From: Scatophagus argus
Lineage: Eukaryota > Chordata > Actinopteri > Scatophagidae
Assembly: GCF_020382885.2 (NCBI RefSeq)
Contig: NC_058508.1
Location: 9,957,917 to 10,021,916, forward strand
Length of the DNA stretch: 64,000 nt
Direction of reading: 5' to 3'
A model generated the notes under the pieces. That model saw only the letters and a program-made list of their open reading frames with translations. It did not search any database and was not told where the DNA came from. Positions 29,584-40,109 of the stretch are shown here, piece by piece; the stretch's first letter is position 1, and each line of letters starts with the position of its first letter. A program made the position numbers and the translations under genes.

Positions 29584-30405
29584 AGGAACCGATGGTGAAT
29601 ATCCACAGGTGCGGACACTCACCCCCAACATCCAGGGAATGAACACTGAGATAGTGAACTCCTACAAATACCTGGGTGTTCACCTAAACAGCAAACTGGA
29701 CTGAACAGACAACTCCATTTCACCATACAGGAATGGCGAGAGAGGACTGTACCTGCTGAGCAGTCTCAGGTTCTTTGGAGGGCAGAGGGTGCTCCACATG
29801 ACCTTTTCAACTGGTGACATCAGCCCTATTCTACGGAATGGTCTACTGGGGCAGCAGCATTTCTATTGCAGACAGAAAGACTGCATAATATCATAAAGAA
29901 GGCCAGATCTGTCCTAGGGATCTCCCTCGACCCAGAAAAGGTGGTGGGAGAGAGCAAGATGATAGCCAACTATCCTCTCTGCTGGGGGAGGTCTCCCACC
30001 CACTGCATGAGACTCTGACAGCACTGGGCAGCTCCTTCAGTGGCAGCCTTCTTCACCCCAAGTGTGAAAGAGTGTTACCACAGGTCCTTCCTTCCTGCTG
30101 CTGTGAGACTGTACAACCAGCACTGGTCCTGGCAGACTGCATGCACTCCACCACAAACTGAACTCTAATAACTCATTGTGCAATAATCCCCCATCTCCTA
30201 AGTGCAAGAGCAATAACTTCTTACTGCTAATAATGCAAGTAATTGTGCAGTACTGTAAATGTTGTGTGTTTTTGTACAGTTTATTTATAAAAGAAACTTG
30301 TGTAAATATCCTCCTTTGTATCTCTATTTGCCATCCTTGTACTGCTGTAACTGAGAATTTCTCCATTACAGGACTAATAAAGGACTAAAAAGATAAATAA
30401 TATCT
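29584..30405 (+). mobile_element. LINE 3' fragment (non-LTR retrotransposon, clade unresolved)
   Basis: One frame reads NTEIVNSYKYLGVHLNSKLD and RGLYLLSSLRFFGGQRVLHM, typical of the region after the reverse transcriptase core in fish LINEs. Farther on VKECYHRSFLPAAVRLYNQH resembles the C-terminal end. The 3' end GGACTAATAAAGGAC is followed by an ATCTTA-type tail. Stops and frame changes are frequent, so it is inactive. Confidence 0.75.
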
Positions 30406-30447
30406 TACCTTATTTTACATCTGACTGAACAGCAGACACAGTTTAAC

Positions 30448-30872
30448 ATGGACTATAGGACAGGACTGCTGCTTTTAACTGTCTGCTGGACAGGTGCAGA
30501 ATTTCTTTAGCATTCTTTCTCAAAGATAAATTTTGTCATTGCAAAAAAAACATTTATGCTTTGACAGGTGTTGATGGTCAGACTCTGACATGAATTTGAA
30601 CCAGTGGTTAAAAGGTCTGGAGAATCTCACAGATGGACCTGTACAGCCTCTGGATTCACATTCAGAAGCGACTCTATGAACTGGGTCAGACAAGCTCCTG
30701 GAAAAGGACTGGAGTGGGTTGCTTACATAAGCACAGCTAGTACTCCTATCCATTACTCCCAGTCAGTCCAGGGTCGATTCACCATCTCCAGAGATGACTC
30801 CAGCAGTAAACTTTATCTACAAATGGACAGCTTGAAGACGGGACACAGCAGTGTATTGCTGTGCCCGAGAGA
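30448..30872 (+). pseudogene. IGHV pseudogene V5, family A2
   Basis: Leader 30448-30493 starts at a single ATG ([16 protein letters not shown]) and the V exon starts at 30568. A one-base insertion in FR1 (ACATGAATTTG for ACAGAATCTG) brings in stops. FR1-FR3 then continue ([33 protein letters not shown]). A small deletion at the FR3 end (AAGACGGGACACAGC) again shifts the frame, destroying the CAR motif. The heptamer CACAGTG at 30873 is followed by a shortened spacer (about 16 bases) before ACAAAACTT, so the signal is also defective. Confidence 0.9.
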
Positions 30873-31089
30873 CACAGTGGGACAATAAGAGTCATACAAA
30901 ACTTCCTCTGGTTCCCACCACTACGAACATTCATTTTCATCAGTTTCTTGTAATTCTGATTATGATCAAATGAGAGTTATGAAAACTTTCACTAGCAGCT
31001 AAATTAATCTTGATGTCTCATATTGTCTGGTATGACTGAATGTTAATGTCAAAATGTTCATAATGTCATAATGTTCAGATCTTAAGGTT

Positions 31090-31721
31090 GCATTGCCAAA
31101 CCTGCACCAACATGTTAACTTTCCATCGAGAGGAAACAAAACACTGGATTTTGTCTATACAGCATGTAAGGGAGCATATAAGGCCTCCCCCTCCCCCTCC
31201 TGGATCTCTCTGATCACATCACCATTATGCTAATACCTGCATACAGACCTAGAGCGAGGACCATCAGACCGTGAATAAAGGAGGTACATGTATGGCCAGA
31301 GTGGCCTCCCATGCTCTGCAGAACTGTTTTAACATCACTGATTGGGACATTTTCAAGGAAGCAGCAACTCAAAGCAATCAGACAGACATACAGGAATACA
31401 CTGAGGCTGTCACAGCATACATCGCAAAATGCACAGATGATGTTAGGCACAGCAAAACCATCACTGTTTGTGCTAACCGGAAACCGTGGCTGAATGGGGT
31501 AAGTTCACAAGCTCCTGCAGGTTCGGGATGCAGCCTTCAGGGCCAGAAACATTGCAGGCCTAGCAGCAGCAAGAGCCAACCTTTCCTGTGGTATCAGCAA
31601 AGAAGCAAAGAAATAGTACAGCAAAAATATATTGGATCACTGCTACGACACTGGGGCGATTCGACTTTCTGTATGACCTGCACATATTGTGAAGTTGACA
31701 ATAAAGAATCCTTGAATCCTT
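31090..31721 (+). mobile_element. LINE fragment, internal part joined to a 3' end
   Basis: A frame reads DWDIFKEAATQSNQTDIQEY, TEAVTAYIAKCTDDV and ITVCANRKPWLNG, a region between endonuclease and reverse transcriptase in fish LINEs. It jumps directly to a 3' end with GTTGACAATAAAGAATCC and a short CTTGAATC repeat. The reverse transcriptase core is missing, so the copy carries a large internal deletion. Confidence 0.72.
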
Positions 31722-31773
31722 AAATTCAGTTGAAAACTTCAGAAATATGGACATCGAAAAATGTTCTCAGCTC

Positions 31774-31777
<4 letters not shown>

Positions 31778-31808
<31 letters not shown>
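31778..31808. repeat. TA microsatellite
   Basis: Uninterrupted TA dinucleotides just downstream of the LINE fragment. Confidence 0.95.
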
Positions 31809-31809
<1 letters not shown>

Positions 31810-32185
31810 TATTGGAATAAACAGATGATGTGAAGAAATAGGATAATACAATGGTGCTTAAATTATTTGTATGAATATAATGAAAATCTGTCCACTTTGT
31901 AAGTACAGAGATGCACATAATACAAACACTTACATTTAGGTAACATTTAACAATCAAAAGCTTCCATGTAATTTGCAAACTACAAACATTTTAAATGAAT
32001 GGACCTACAAGACAGAAACACACACACTGGCACAAGGAGATAATGTAATGAATCCTTTAATGCTAAATACACTTACTTTTACAAAAAATGAATGAGTTAA
32101 ATAAAGTTCACCAAAAAATCCTAGTTTCATGAGAGTTGCAAATAACCAAGTGTCCTGTGGCAGGTGACCAGGGAGAGCTCTTTAG

Positions 32186-32356
32186 TGGACTGGGGGGATG
32201 GATGCAGGTTCAAACTCAGCTATCTATGCCAACTCTTTTCAAAGTGGTTTTGTCATGACTGAAGACGTGTCCAGCAGCACTCAGTACCTCGAGGTCAAGA
32301 GCCTGACAGCAGAAGATTCTGCAACTTCTTCTGTTTACTACAGACTCAGTGACTGA
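32186..32356 (+). pseudogene. IGHV relic V6 (FR2 end to FR3)
   Basis: The frame reads [40 protein letters not shown] and [16 protein letters not shown], then stop. This has the pattern of CDR2-FR3 of an Ig V domain ([15 protein letters not shown]), but the YYC cysteine is gone. There is no leader, FR1 or recombination signal. It belongs to none of families A, B or C. Confidence 0.75.
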
Positions 32357-32964
32357 AGACAGATAACACAGACAACAAACAAAATGCGATCTTCACAACA
32401 TTTAGGTTTTCTCATCACCTGAAAAAGCAGTGCAAAAACTTTGGCTGCTGAAAATAAACTAATACTGAGCATATCAATAAATTAAGACAATATAATGTCT
32501 ATAAATTGTGTGGAATTGAAAGTGAATCATAATAATGTTGTAGTTTCTTGTATAAAATCATTGGAGGGAGGTCAGTGTCAAGCTTCTGTCTAATCTGTCA
32601 CTAAAAGGAGACACTCAGTTTAATCCTCCTGCTGCTCATGTACACTAGATATTGGAGTTGAAATCCTCCACAAAAGTAATGTATTAAATTGACTCAGTAA
32701 ATGCAGTTGTAGGGACATCATCAAAATGTTCCAGCTGAGTGTGTAATGAAGTTAAAATATCACATGTAAATCAGAGGTGATTTCCAGGCATGTTTTCACT
32801 CTGCAGATATAATAACAGTCAACAGACTCTTCTATTGGCTCCAGTCACACCAACATTGATGTTTGATTGTATGCAAACTCAGTGAGCTTCCTTGTTCCTC
32901 AGCTATAAAAACTTCACATCAGGCTGTCAGTGGAGTTCACAGCACGTCAGTTTCAACATAAACC

Positions 32965-33384
32965 ATGTTTTCTGTAGCTCTGCTGCTGCTGTTGGCAGCT
33001 GGATGTGAGTCTCTGTGGATTTGTCAAAGTCAGCAGTTCTTCTTTTGCAGTATAACTTGATCATTTGTTCCAAAACATTTCTCTTTTCAACAGGTGTGAA
33101 GTGTGAACAGTTGACACAGCCAGCCTCTGTGACTGTGCAGGCAGGTCAACGTCTGACCATCACCTGTCAGGTCTCTTATTCTGTCAGCGGCTACGGCACG
33201 CACTGGATCAGACAGCCTGCAGGGAAAGGATTGGAGTGGATTGGAAGTGATTGTGCTGGATGCACCAGTTCTTCTCTGAAGAACTAGTTCAGTATGGTTT
33301 TTGACTCTTCCAGCAACACAGTGACTCTAAATGGGCAGAATGTGCAGCCTGAAGACTCTGCTGTGTATTTCTGTGCCAGAGACC
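32965..33384 (+). pseudogene. IGHV pseudogene V7, family B
   Basis: The promoter has ATGCAAAC at 32871-32878 and TATAAAA near 32908. Leader 32965-33004 encodes MFSVALLLLLAAG; the V exon starts at 33094. FR1 VKCEQLTQPASVTVQAGQR and CDR1 SYSVSGYG are normal. CDR2 is DCAGCTS. The YKD residues before SLKN are lost, and AAG is replaced by TAG directly after SLKN, giving one in-frame stop in FR3. FR3 then continues SSSNTVTLNGQNVQPEDSAV to YFCARDP. Confidence 0.93.
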
Positions 33385-33423
33385 CACAGTGAGAGACAAC
33401 AAGAGGAGACTCATACAAAAACT
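33385..33423 (+). other. IGHV recombination signal of V7 (A2-like, 23-bp spacer)
   Basis: Heptamer CACAGTG, spacer 33392-33414, nonamer ACAAAAACT. The spacer (AGAGACAACAAGAGGAGACT...) resembles those of family A2 genes, not those of most family B genes. Confidence 0.93.
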
Positions 33424-34194
33424 AGTTCCTCTGTTTGTACCATTGGCAACATTCAGTCGTCTCAGCATCACTTTTTTGGAATTCTTTTTGAAATTGTGAT
33501 GAAAACTGCATACTATGATACAGATTTATCTCATTTGAATAAATTATATTACATTCATTAGCAACCTGTAATGGTGTGGGTAAAATTTTCTAAGATGTTG
33601 AAACTGTGTCCACATGTTAAGTACACACATGAAGATCATGTGCCATGAAATATATAATTTGAGCAGAGAAGCTTCTCTCAAAACAGGAAACAAGTACATT
33701 ATCCTGTTCATTTGTTGTTATAAAAATGGTCATGATATAAACTGGACAACACTGTGTTGCAGCACAAGGAGAAATAATTACAGATAAATATAATAATAAT
33801 AATAATACAATAATAATATACAAAGCTAAAAATCAATAATAATTTGTCATCAGTTGTGTGTTGTGCTTTTGCTTCTAGCTTCTACTCTCTTGCTTGTGAA
33901 TATTTCTCATGCATAATATTATTGAACCAAAATAAACATTTTAAACAAACTCTAAACACAAACATTTTGTTAAACAAACAAAAATCAAGATTGATTTAAT
34001 TTTCAAATTCAGATGAATTGATTAAATTAATTTGACTTGAGTCACATCTTTCAAGAAACAAGTGATGACCAAGTCCAGTCCACACAGTCTCCTTCCTGTA
34101 AGGAGGAGTCAATGCAAAACTCAGATGTCTTCCACCTCTACTTATGTGACTGCAGAGAGGAGGACAGAGAACAGTGGACACACAGTTTAACGTG

Positions 34195-34630
34195 ATGGAC
34201 TATAGGACAGGACTGCTGCTTTTAACTGTCTGCTGGGCAGGTGAAGAATATTTCGAAATCTCTTTTGATGTTAGTCTGAATTACATCCAGCAATTAATGT
34301 AACTTTGATTTTTGATTTGACAGGTGTTGATGGTCAGACTCTGACAGAATCTGAACCAGTGGTTAAAAGGCCTGGAGAATCTCACAGATTGACCTGTACA
34401 GCCTCTGGATTCACATTCAGCAACTTCCGTATGAGCTGGATCAGACAGGCTCCTGGAAAGGGACTGGAGTGGGTTGCTTATATAAGCACAGCTAGTTCTC
34501 CTATCTATTACTCCCAGTCAGTTCAGGGTCGATTCACCATCTCCAGAGATGACTCCAGCAGTAAACTTTATCTACAGATGAACAGTTTGAAGACCGAGGA
34601 CACAGCAGTGTATTACTGTGCCAGGAGAGA
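34195..34630 (+). CDS. IGHV gene V8, family A2, intact
   Basis: Octamer-like ATGCAAAA lies at 34112-34119. The first of the two leader ATGs of the family is GTG here, so translation should begin at 34195 ([16 protein letters not shown], exon to 34240). V exon 34324-34630 has CDR1 [10 protein letters not shown]2 [17 protein letters not shown] and CDR2 ISTASSP. FR3 carries the A2 marker [20 protein letters not shown] and ends YYCARR. The frame is open throughout. Confidence 0.95.
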
Positions 34631-34669
34631 CACAGTGAGAGACAATAACAAGAAAGTCATACAAGAACT
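34631..34669 (+). other. IGHV recombination signal of V8 (23-bp spacer)
   Basis: Heptamer CACAGTG, spacer 34638-34660, nonamer ACAAGAACT (one change from the common ACAAAAACT). Confidence 0.93.
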
Positions 34670-35429
34670 ACTTCCTCTGTTTACCACCACTGGGGACATT
34701 TAGCTTCTTCAGTTTCTGAATGTAATTCCGAACATGATCAAATAGGAGTAATGAAAATTCTGAGTAGCTTCTGAACTAATATGGAGGTCTCATCTTGTCT
34801 GGTATGTCTGAATGTTAAATTCAGTTACAACCTACAGAAATATAATGACTTAATATAAAAATATAATATAAATTTTCTGCATTAGTATGATGATAGTGTG
34901 TCCATATGTCTTCATAAATACATGGATAGAAATCATGCATGAAATACAAACATACATGTTTTATTGTCCAATGCTTGCCAAAACAAGAACAATGCTAAAT
35001 AAGTTATCAAAGTGATTATTATTTAATAATAATAAGAGAATCATATTATTAAAAACTACTTCCTCTGTTTACTACCACTAGGAACAATCACTTTCTTCAG
35101 TTTCAGTGTAATGATCTTCAATCATGAAAATTCTGAGTAGCTCACTTAACTAACTTGCTAAATATTGATGTCTTGTATTCCCTCAACCCTAAATTCAGTT
35201 GCAACCTGCAGAAATAAAAAGAGTTAAAATAGAAAAATGTTCTTCTTTATAGTTGTGATTTTTCCTTGGAATCCACAGATGATATTAAAAGACAATCTAA
35301 TCCTGTTAAGGTGCTGATCAAATTGTCTGCACTGGTATGATGTAAATGTGTTTACATGTCTTCAGAAGTATTTGCATGCAATCCAACACTTATAGAAACA
35401 AAGGTTAAACACACTCATTGTATAGCCAT
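34670..35429. other. IGHV spacer, V8 3' flank
   Basis: The stretch 34680-35030 is closely similar to 48660-48960 and 60240-60590, the 3' flanks of other A2 segments. A second partial copy of A2 flank text begins at 35054 (CTACTTCCTCTGTTTACTAC). No gene. Confidence 0.7.
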
Positions 35430-35670
35430 CAATGTGGCATGGTGTTTTCTGACCAGAAGATGTCCTTTGACATGAGGACTCCCAGGAATTTAAAAGTCTG
35501 CATCCTCTTCATGCCCAGTTTATGCAGAGGGGGGCGGGTCTGCAGCTTGTTTCCTCCTGAAGTCCAGTATGAGCTCTTTGGTCTTCATGGTGTTTAGTGT
35601 AAGGCTGTTCACCACTCTGACAGTCTCTGTATCTCTGTGGGCTGACTCCTCATTTTATGAAGGTGTTAGA
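35430..35670 (-). mobile_element. LINE fragment, minus strand
   Basis: Read on the minus strand one frame gives TKELILDFRRKQAADPPP, a motif found within reverse transcriptases of fish LINEs. The fragment ends shortly before V9 and no ends or duplications were found. Confidence 0.68.
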
Positions 35671-35730
35671 GTGTGTTTGTGAGCAGTCACAGGTGTACAG
35701 AGAATTTAATGATGCAAGTTAAATAACAAT

Positions 35731-36032
35731 AGTGGTTAAAAGGCCTGGAGAATCTCACAGATTGACCTGTACAGCCTCTGGATTCACATTCAGTGACTAC
35801 GCTATGGCCTGGGTCAGACAGGCTCCTGGAAAAGGACTGGAGTGGGTTGCCACGATTGTGAGCGATGATGTTGCTGCTATACTTGAACTCACAGGCGCTT
35901 CTCCTATCTATTACTCCCAGTCAGTCCAGGGTCAATTCACCATCTCCAGAGATGACTCCAACAGTAAACTGTATCTGCAGATGAACAGTTTGAAGACTGA
36001 GGACACAGCAGTGTATTACTGTGCCCAAGAGA
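35731..36032 (+). pseudogene. IGHV pseudogene V9, family A2, 5' part missing
   Basis: Homology to family A starts abruptly in FR1 at VVKRPGES; leader, promoter and the first FR1 residues are absent. The rest is open: CDR1 [10 protein letters not shown]2 [18 protein letters not shown]3 with [10 protein letters not shown] and [13 protein letters not shown]2 is unusually long ([19 protein letters not shown]), about nine residues more than its relatives. The gene cannot be expressed as it stands but could still donate sequence. Confidence 0.93.
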
Positions 36033-36071
36033 CACAGTGAGAGACAATAATAAGAGAGTCATACAAGAACT
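36033..36071 (+). other. IGHV recombination signal of V9 (23-bp spacer)
   Basis: Heptamer CACAGTG, spacer 36040-36062, nonamer ACAAGAACT, as in V8. Confidence 0.93.
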
Positions 36072-36552
36072 GCTTCCTCTGTTTACCACCACTGGAAACT
36101 TTTACTTTCTTTAATGAACTATAGCGATGGACTGAATGTTGACTTTTGGACATTTGGTCACAGAATATCACAGAAGATCTTACATAAGTCTTACAAATTC
36201 TGAGTCTATTATGAATCAGCAAAAAATATTTTACAATCAAAGGCACCACAGCTGATGTCATGGGATGTGACTTACTGTTTCTGTTTGTTTCTTCAACAAA
36301 AACAATTAATAACATTTCCATTTTTATCTTTATCATCAGCAGCTGTTGACAAAATATTTTAACATGTATGACCCACCAAATACTGTGGAGCAGAATAAAC
36401 AAATAAATTTAGGTTGAAATGAGAATTATGGTTCAGTGTTTTGAAAAACATCTTCATCATTAGAAGTATCACATTATTTGATTGTCACACTTGATTATTT
36501 GGTTGCTATTATTATTCTGTCTATTAATTGGGCGGATAAGAATTTTGTTTTT

Positions 36553-36819
36553 CAGTTGTTTAAAAAGCCTGGAGAGTCTCACTGACTGACCTGCATATAT
36601 TCAGGGTTTGGTGGTCATTATTGGAACACTTGGATCAAACAGACTGCTGGAAAAGGACTGGAGTGGGCTGTTTATGTCAGCAGTGTCAGTAGCCACATCC
36701 ACTACGCTCAGTCCAAGGCCGGTTTACCATCTCCAGAGACAACAGCAGACAGCAGGTGTATCTGCAGATGAACAGTCTGAAGACTGAAGATTCTGCTGTT
36801 TATTATTGTGCTTGAAACT
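36553..36819 (+). pseudogene. IGHV pseudogene V10, family A-like
   Basis: Begins in FR1 (LFKKPGESH then stop), then LTCIYSGFGGHYWNTWIKQ and [19 protein letters not shown]. At YAQS four bases of the usual TCAGTCAGTCC text are missing and the frame shifts, although the FR3 DNA is nearly identical to A1 genes. It ends TATTATTGTGCTTGA. The heptamer is CACGGTA and the following region is shortened. No leader was found. Confidence 0.88.
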
Positions 36820-37257
36820 CACGGTAACTTGGCTGAGTAGCTGTTCAGAATCTTGCAGTACTGATTTTTACTGACAGAATTATCTTTCTGTATCGTTCAT
36901 TGTTTTTTTTAAAAAAATCATGAATGTTTGCATGAAGTTCTTACTTCCTCACAAAACAATCAATAGCAACAATGAAATCATTGAATTAACAAATGAAATT
37001 CTACATGCTCAGATTTCAGCCACATAAATGCTGATATTATTTTGGTATTTAAATTAGGTCACAATATGTGAGTGAAAAATAATAGTTCCATTATAACAAC
37101 ACTAGATGGCAGTCAGTGTCAAGTTTCAGCAAACTGATTTAAATGACAGATTATTCGACATGCAAATAAATGTTCCTCATAAGGAACTGAAATGTGTGCG
37201 TGAGTGTCTCAGCGAGAGGACAGAAGAGCTCACATCAGTTCAGCTTCAACATCAGCC

Positions 37258-37705
37258 ATGTTCTCTGTAGCTCTGATGCTGCTGCTGGCAGCTGGATCCT
37301 GTGAGGAGCTTTAGTGGATTCACACTAATAAACACATTAAAAACACTGAACAGTCAGATGAATGATGGAGATAATGTTGATTTGTGTTTCCACAGGTGTG
37401 AACAGTATTGATCTCATCCAGCCAGACTCAATGGTTGTGCAGCCTGGACAGTCTTTGACCATCACCTGTCGGTCGTCTGGTTATTCTGTGACTGATAGCA
37501 GCTATGCAACAGGTTGGATCAGACACTGTGAAGGAAAACCAATGGACTGGATTTTCCATATGTGGGGTGGTGGTGACTTTTATCAAAATGATGCTCTGAA
37601 GAACAAGTTCAGCTACAGCAGAGACACTTCTGCTGGAACAGTGACTCTAACAGGACAGAATCTGCAGCCTGAGGACACAGCTGTTTATTACTGTGTACGT
37701 CGACC
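37258..37705 (+). CDS. IGHV gene V11, family C, intact
   Basis: The only gene here with a perfect octamer ATGCAAAT (37160-37167). Leader 37258-37300 (MFSVALMLLLAAGSC) and V exon 37396-37705 are open. FR1 is VNSIDLIQPDSMVVQPGQSL, CDR1 GYSVTDSSYA. FR2 reads TGWIRHCEGKPMDWIFH, with an extra Cys (TGT 37527-37529) where relatives have RQPAGK. CDR2 is MWGGGDF. FR3 has NKFSYSRDTSAGTVTLTGQN and ends DTAVYYCVRR. It is related to family B in FR3 and leader but is a distinct family. Confidence 0.93.
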
Positions 37706-37744
37706 CACAGTGACACAAACCACCAACAGACCTGCACAAATACC
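37706..37744 (+). other. IGHV recombination signal of V11 (23-bp spacer)
   Basis: Heptamer CACAGTG, spacer 37713-37735, nonamer ACAAATACC. The spacer start ACACAAACCA is like the family B1 type. Confidence 0.93.
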
Positions 37745-38215
37745 CAGAGATCATGTGACTCAACCACATACGCAAGAGGTTTTATGAATTAGGTTAATTA
37801 ATTTTTAAAAGTAATGCACAACAAGCATTGAAACCCGTAGTGCACCATAAATAAAGATACCTCAGTGTTTGTTGGTTTAATGTTGGTCATGAATACCTGC
37901 CAGGGAAAAACATCGAACAGGTTGCAGCTGCATTTGTTTTTCTCATAAAAAACACATTAAAACAAAACAAAAACAAATATTTTCATTGTCACACAACCCA
38001 CCCCACAATGCATGTGAAGCAGGAATGAACACGTTGGTTACATGTTTTTATTCTTAGAATCAGGAACTTTTTCCTGGATCTCACTGACTTCTGTCTTGTT
38101 TGTCTTGTTCAGTCACTCCTGGTCTCTCAGTGTTACCAACATTTGAATATATTCCATCCTTTCAGCTGATAATTAATCAGTTCACCATTTCTTTCAGTCC
38201 TGTGAGGAGGAGTCA

Positions 38216-38358
38216 ATGCAAAATCTGATCTCGTCCATCTTTATTTATCTCACTGCAAGCTGAAGCAGAGAGACCAAACCAGCATCCAGACATCCAAAAC
38301 ATTTTCATGATGACTTTAGCTACATGTATAATGTTTCTGATGCTGTCACTGATTTCTG
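38216..38358 (+). pseudogene. Orphan IGHV promoter and leader V12
   Basis: The octamer-like ATGCAAAA at 38216-38223 sits in GAGGAGGAGTCAATGCAAAA as in family A. The leader exon 38307-38358 encodes MMTLATCIMFLMLSLISG and ends in a proper donor (TCTG|GTGAAT). This leader matches no other family in the window. No V exon follows; a LINE fragment occupies the expected place. Confidence 0.78.
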
Positions 38359-38429
38359 GTGAATACACACTTCTGAACTCTGTACTTTCTGTATCAAGGT
38401 TGACTTGCAGCTTTCTACTTCTAAATTCA

Positions 38430-38752
38430 GAAAAAGTGAAGTTATTGTTCTAGGGCCCTAAACACCTTAGAAACAAAATTATCCAATGATATAGCAACTC
38501 TAAATGACTAAACCTTGGTCTCAAACACCACTGTAAGGAGAAAAATGTCCTCACACATAACACACATTCAAAGACTGCACTCTTTCACTTTCACACTATA
38601 GCAAAAACTAAGCAGATTCTGAGTCAGGAAGATGCAAAAAAATTAGTCCATGCATTTATTACTTCCAGGCTGGATTATTATTGCTCCCTTTTATAAGGTT
38701 GCCCCAATAAGTCTCGAAAGACTCGCCAGCTAATCAAGCATGCTGCTGCACA
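38430..38752 (+). mobile_element. LINE fragment (L2/CR1-like 3' region) in the place of the V12 exon
   Basis: Matches the element at 57.3-58.0 kb in AAAATTAGTCCATGCATTTA, TTACTTCCAGGCTGGATTAT and TCTCGAAAGACTCGCCAGCT. It is shorter and more broken. Immediately after it (from about 38760) comes the 3' flank of a V7-like gene, including a nonamer-like ACAAAAACT at 38776. Confidence 0.72.
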
Positions 38753-39585
38753 ACAACAATAAAAGGGGACTCTTACAAAAACTAGTTCCTCTCTTTACCC
38801 CATTGGCAACATTCAGTTGTCTCAGCATCACTTTTTTGCAATATTTGTTGAAAATGTGATGAAATCTGCGTTCTATGAGATCATTTATCTCATTCGAGTA
38901 AATTACATTATATTCAGTTGCAACCTGCAATGGTGAGGGTAAAATTTTCTATAATGTTAAAACTGTGTCCACATGTTCAGTACACATGAAGATCATGCAC
39001 CATGAAATATATAATTTGCCAGTATTTCAAAATGAGGAGTTGAATGTAATTTGAAGTTACAAGTTGGAAAGATTTATTGCACAGTGCCAGAAATGGCCAA
39101 AATTATATATGATATGTACTCTAACAGAAGAAGTCTCTTAAAACAGGAAACTAGTACAAACATTTTCCTGGTTGTTTTTTGTTATAAAATTGGTGATGAC
39201 ATAAATTGCAGCAAAAGCAGAAATGATTACAGATAAAAATAGAAAGTTTAAAATCAGTGCACATCATCATTGTCAATCCAATGCTTTAGTTTCGATGTAT
39301 TTTTATTAAGAATAATGATAATCAATATTTCCCATTACGTAATAATTTATACATTATTTTAATCATAAACTGTTGTCAATACAGCACATTTTGGCATTAA
39401 CAGTTTACAGTAAAATGAAGGACAACAGTTGCAGGGACATTATCAAAATGTTTCAGCTGAGTGTGTAATGAAAATATCACATGTAAATCAGAGGTGATTT
39501 CCAGGCATGTTTTCACTCTGCAGATATAATAACAGTCAAGACTCTTATATTGGCTCCAGTCACACCAACATTGATGTTTGATTGT
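38753..39585. other. IGHV spacer: 3' flank remnant and upstream region of V13
   Basis: 38755-39000 resembles the flank after V7 (33400-33650). From about 39400 the sequence is the shared family B upstream block, also seen before V7, V15, V18 and V24 and at the end of the window. Confidence 0.75.
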
Positions 39586-39679
39586 ATGCAAACTCAGTGA
39601 GCTTCCTTGTTCCTCAGCTATAAAAACTTCACATCAGGCTGTCAGTGGAGTTCACAGCACGTCAGTTTCAACATAAACC

Positions 39680-40109
39680 ATGTTTTCTGTAGCTCTGCTG
39701 CTGCTGTTGGCAGCTGGATGTGAGTCTCTGTGGATTTGTCAAAGTCAACAGTTCTTCTTTTGCAGTATAACTTGATCATTTGTTCCAAAACATTTTCTCT
39801 TTTCAACAGGTGTGAAGTGTGAACAGTTGACACAGCCAGCCTCTGTGACTGTGCAGGCAGGTCAACGTCTGACCATCACCTGTCAGGTCTCTTATTCTCT
39901 GAGCAGCTCCCGCACACACTGGATCAGACAGCCTGCAGGGAAAGGATTGGAGTGGATTGGAAGTGTACGTGTTGGATACAACACATACTACAAAGATTCA
40001 CTGAAGAACAAGTTCAGCATTGATTTAGACTCTTCCAGCAAAACAGTGACTCTAACTGGACAGAATGTGCAGCCTGAAGACTCTGCTGTGTATTTCTGTG
40101 CCAGAGAGT
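39680..40109 (+). CDS. IGHV gene V13, family B1, intact
   Basis: Octamer-like ATGCAAAC at 39586-39593 and TATAAAA near 39620. Leader 39680-39719 (MFSVALLLLLAAG), V exon 39810-40109. FR1 VKCEQLTQPASVTVQAGQRL; CDR1 SYSLSSSR; FR2 THWIRQPAGKGLEWIGS; CDR2 VRVGYNT. FR3 has YYKDSLKNKFSIDLDSSSKT and ends DSAVYFCARE. The frame is open from leader to heptamer. Confidence 0.95.

Noticed and set aside
31778-31808. TA run as a regulatory element
   Set aside because: A plain microsatellite next to a LINE fragment.
39642-39833. Minus-strand open frame of 63 codons repeated at 43812-44003, 49603-49794 and 61093-61284
   Set aside because: It is the reverse strand of the family B leader exon and intron, repeated because the genes are duplicated. 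It has no own start context or domain.
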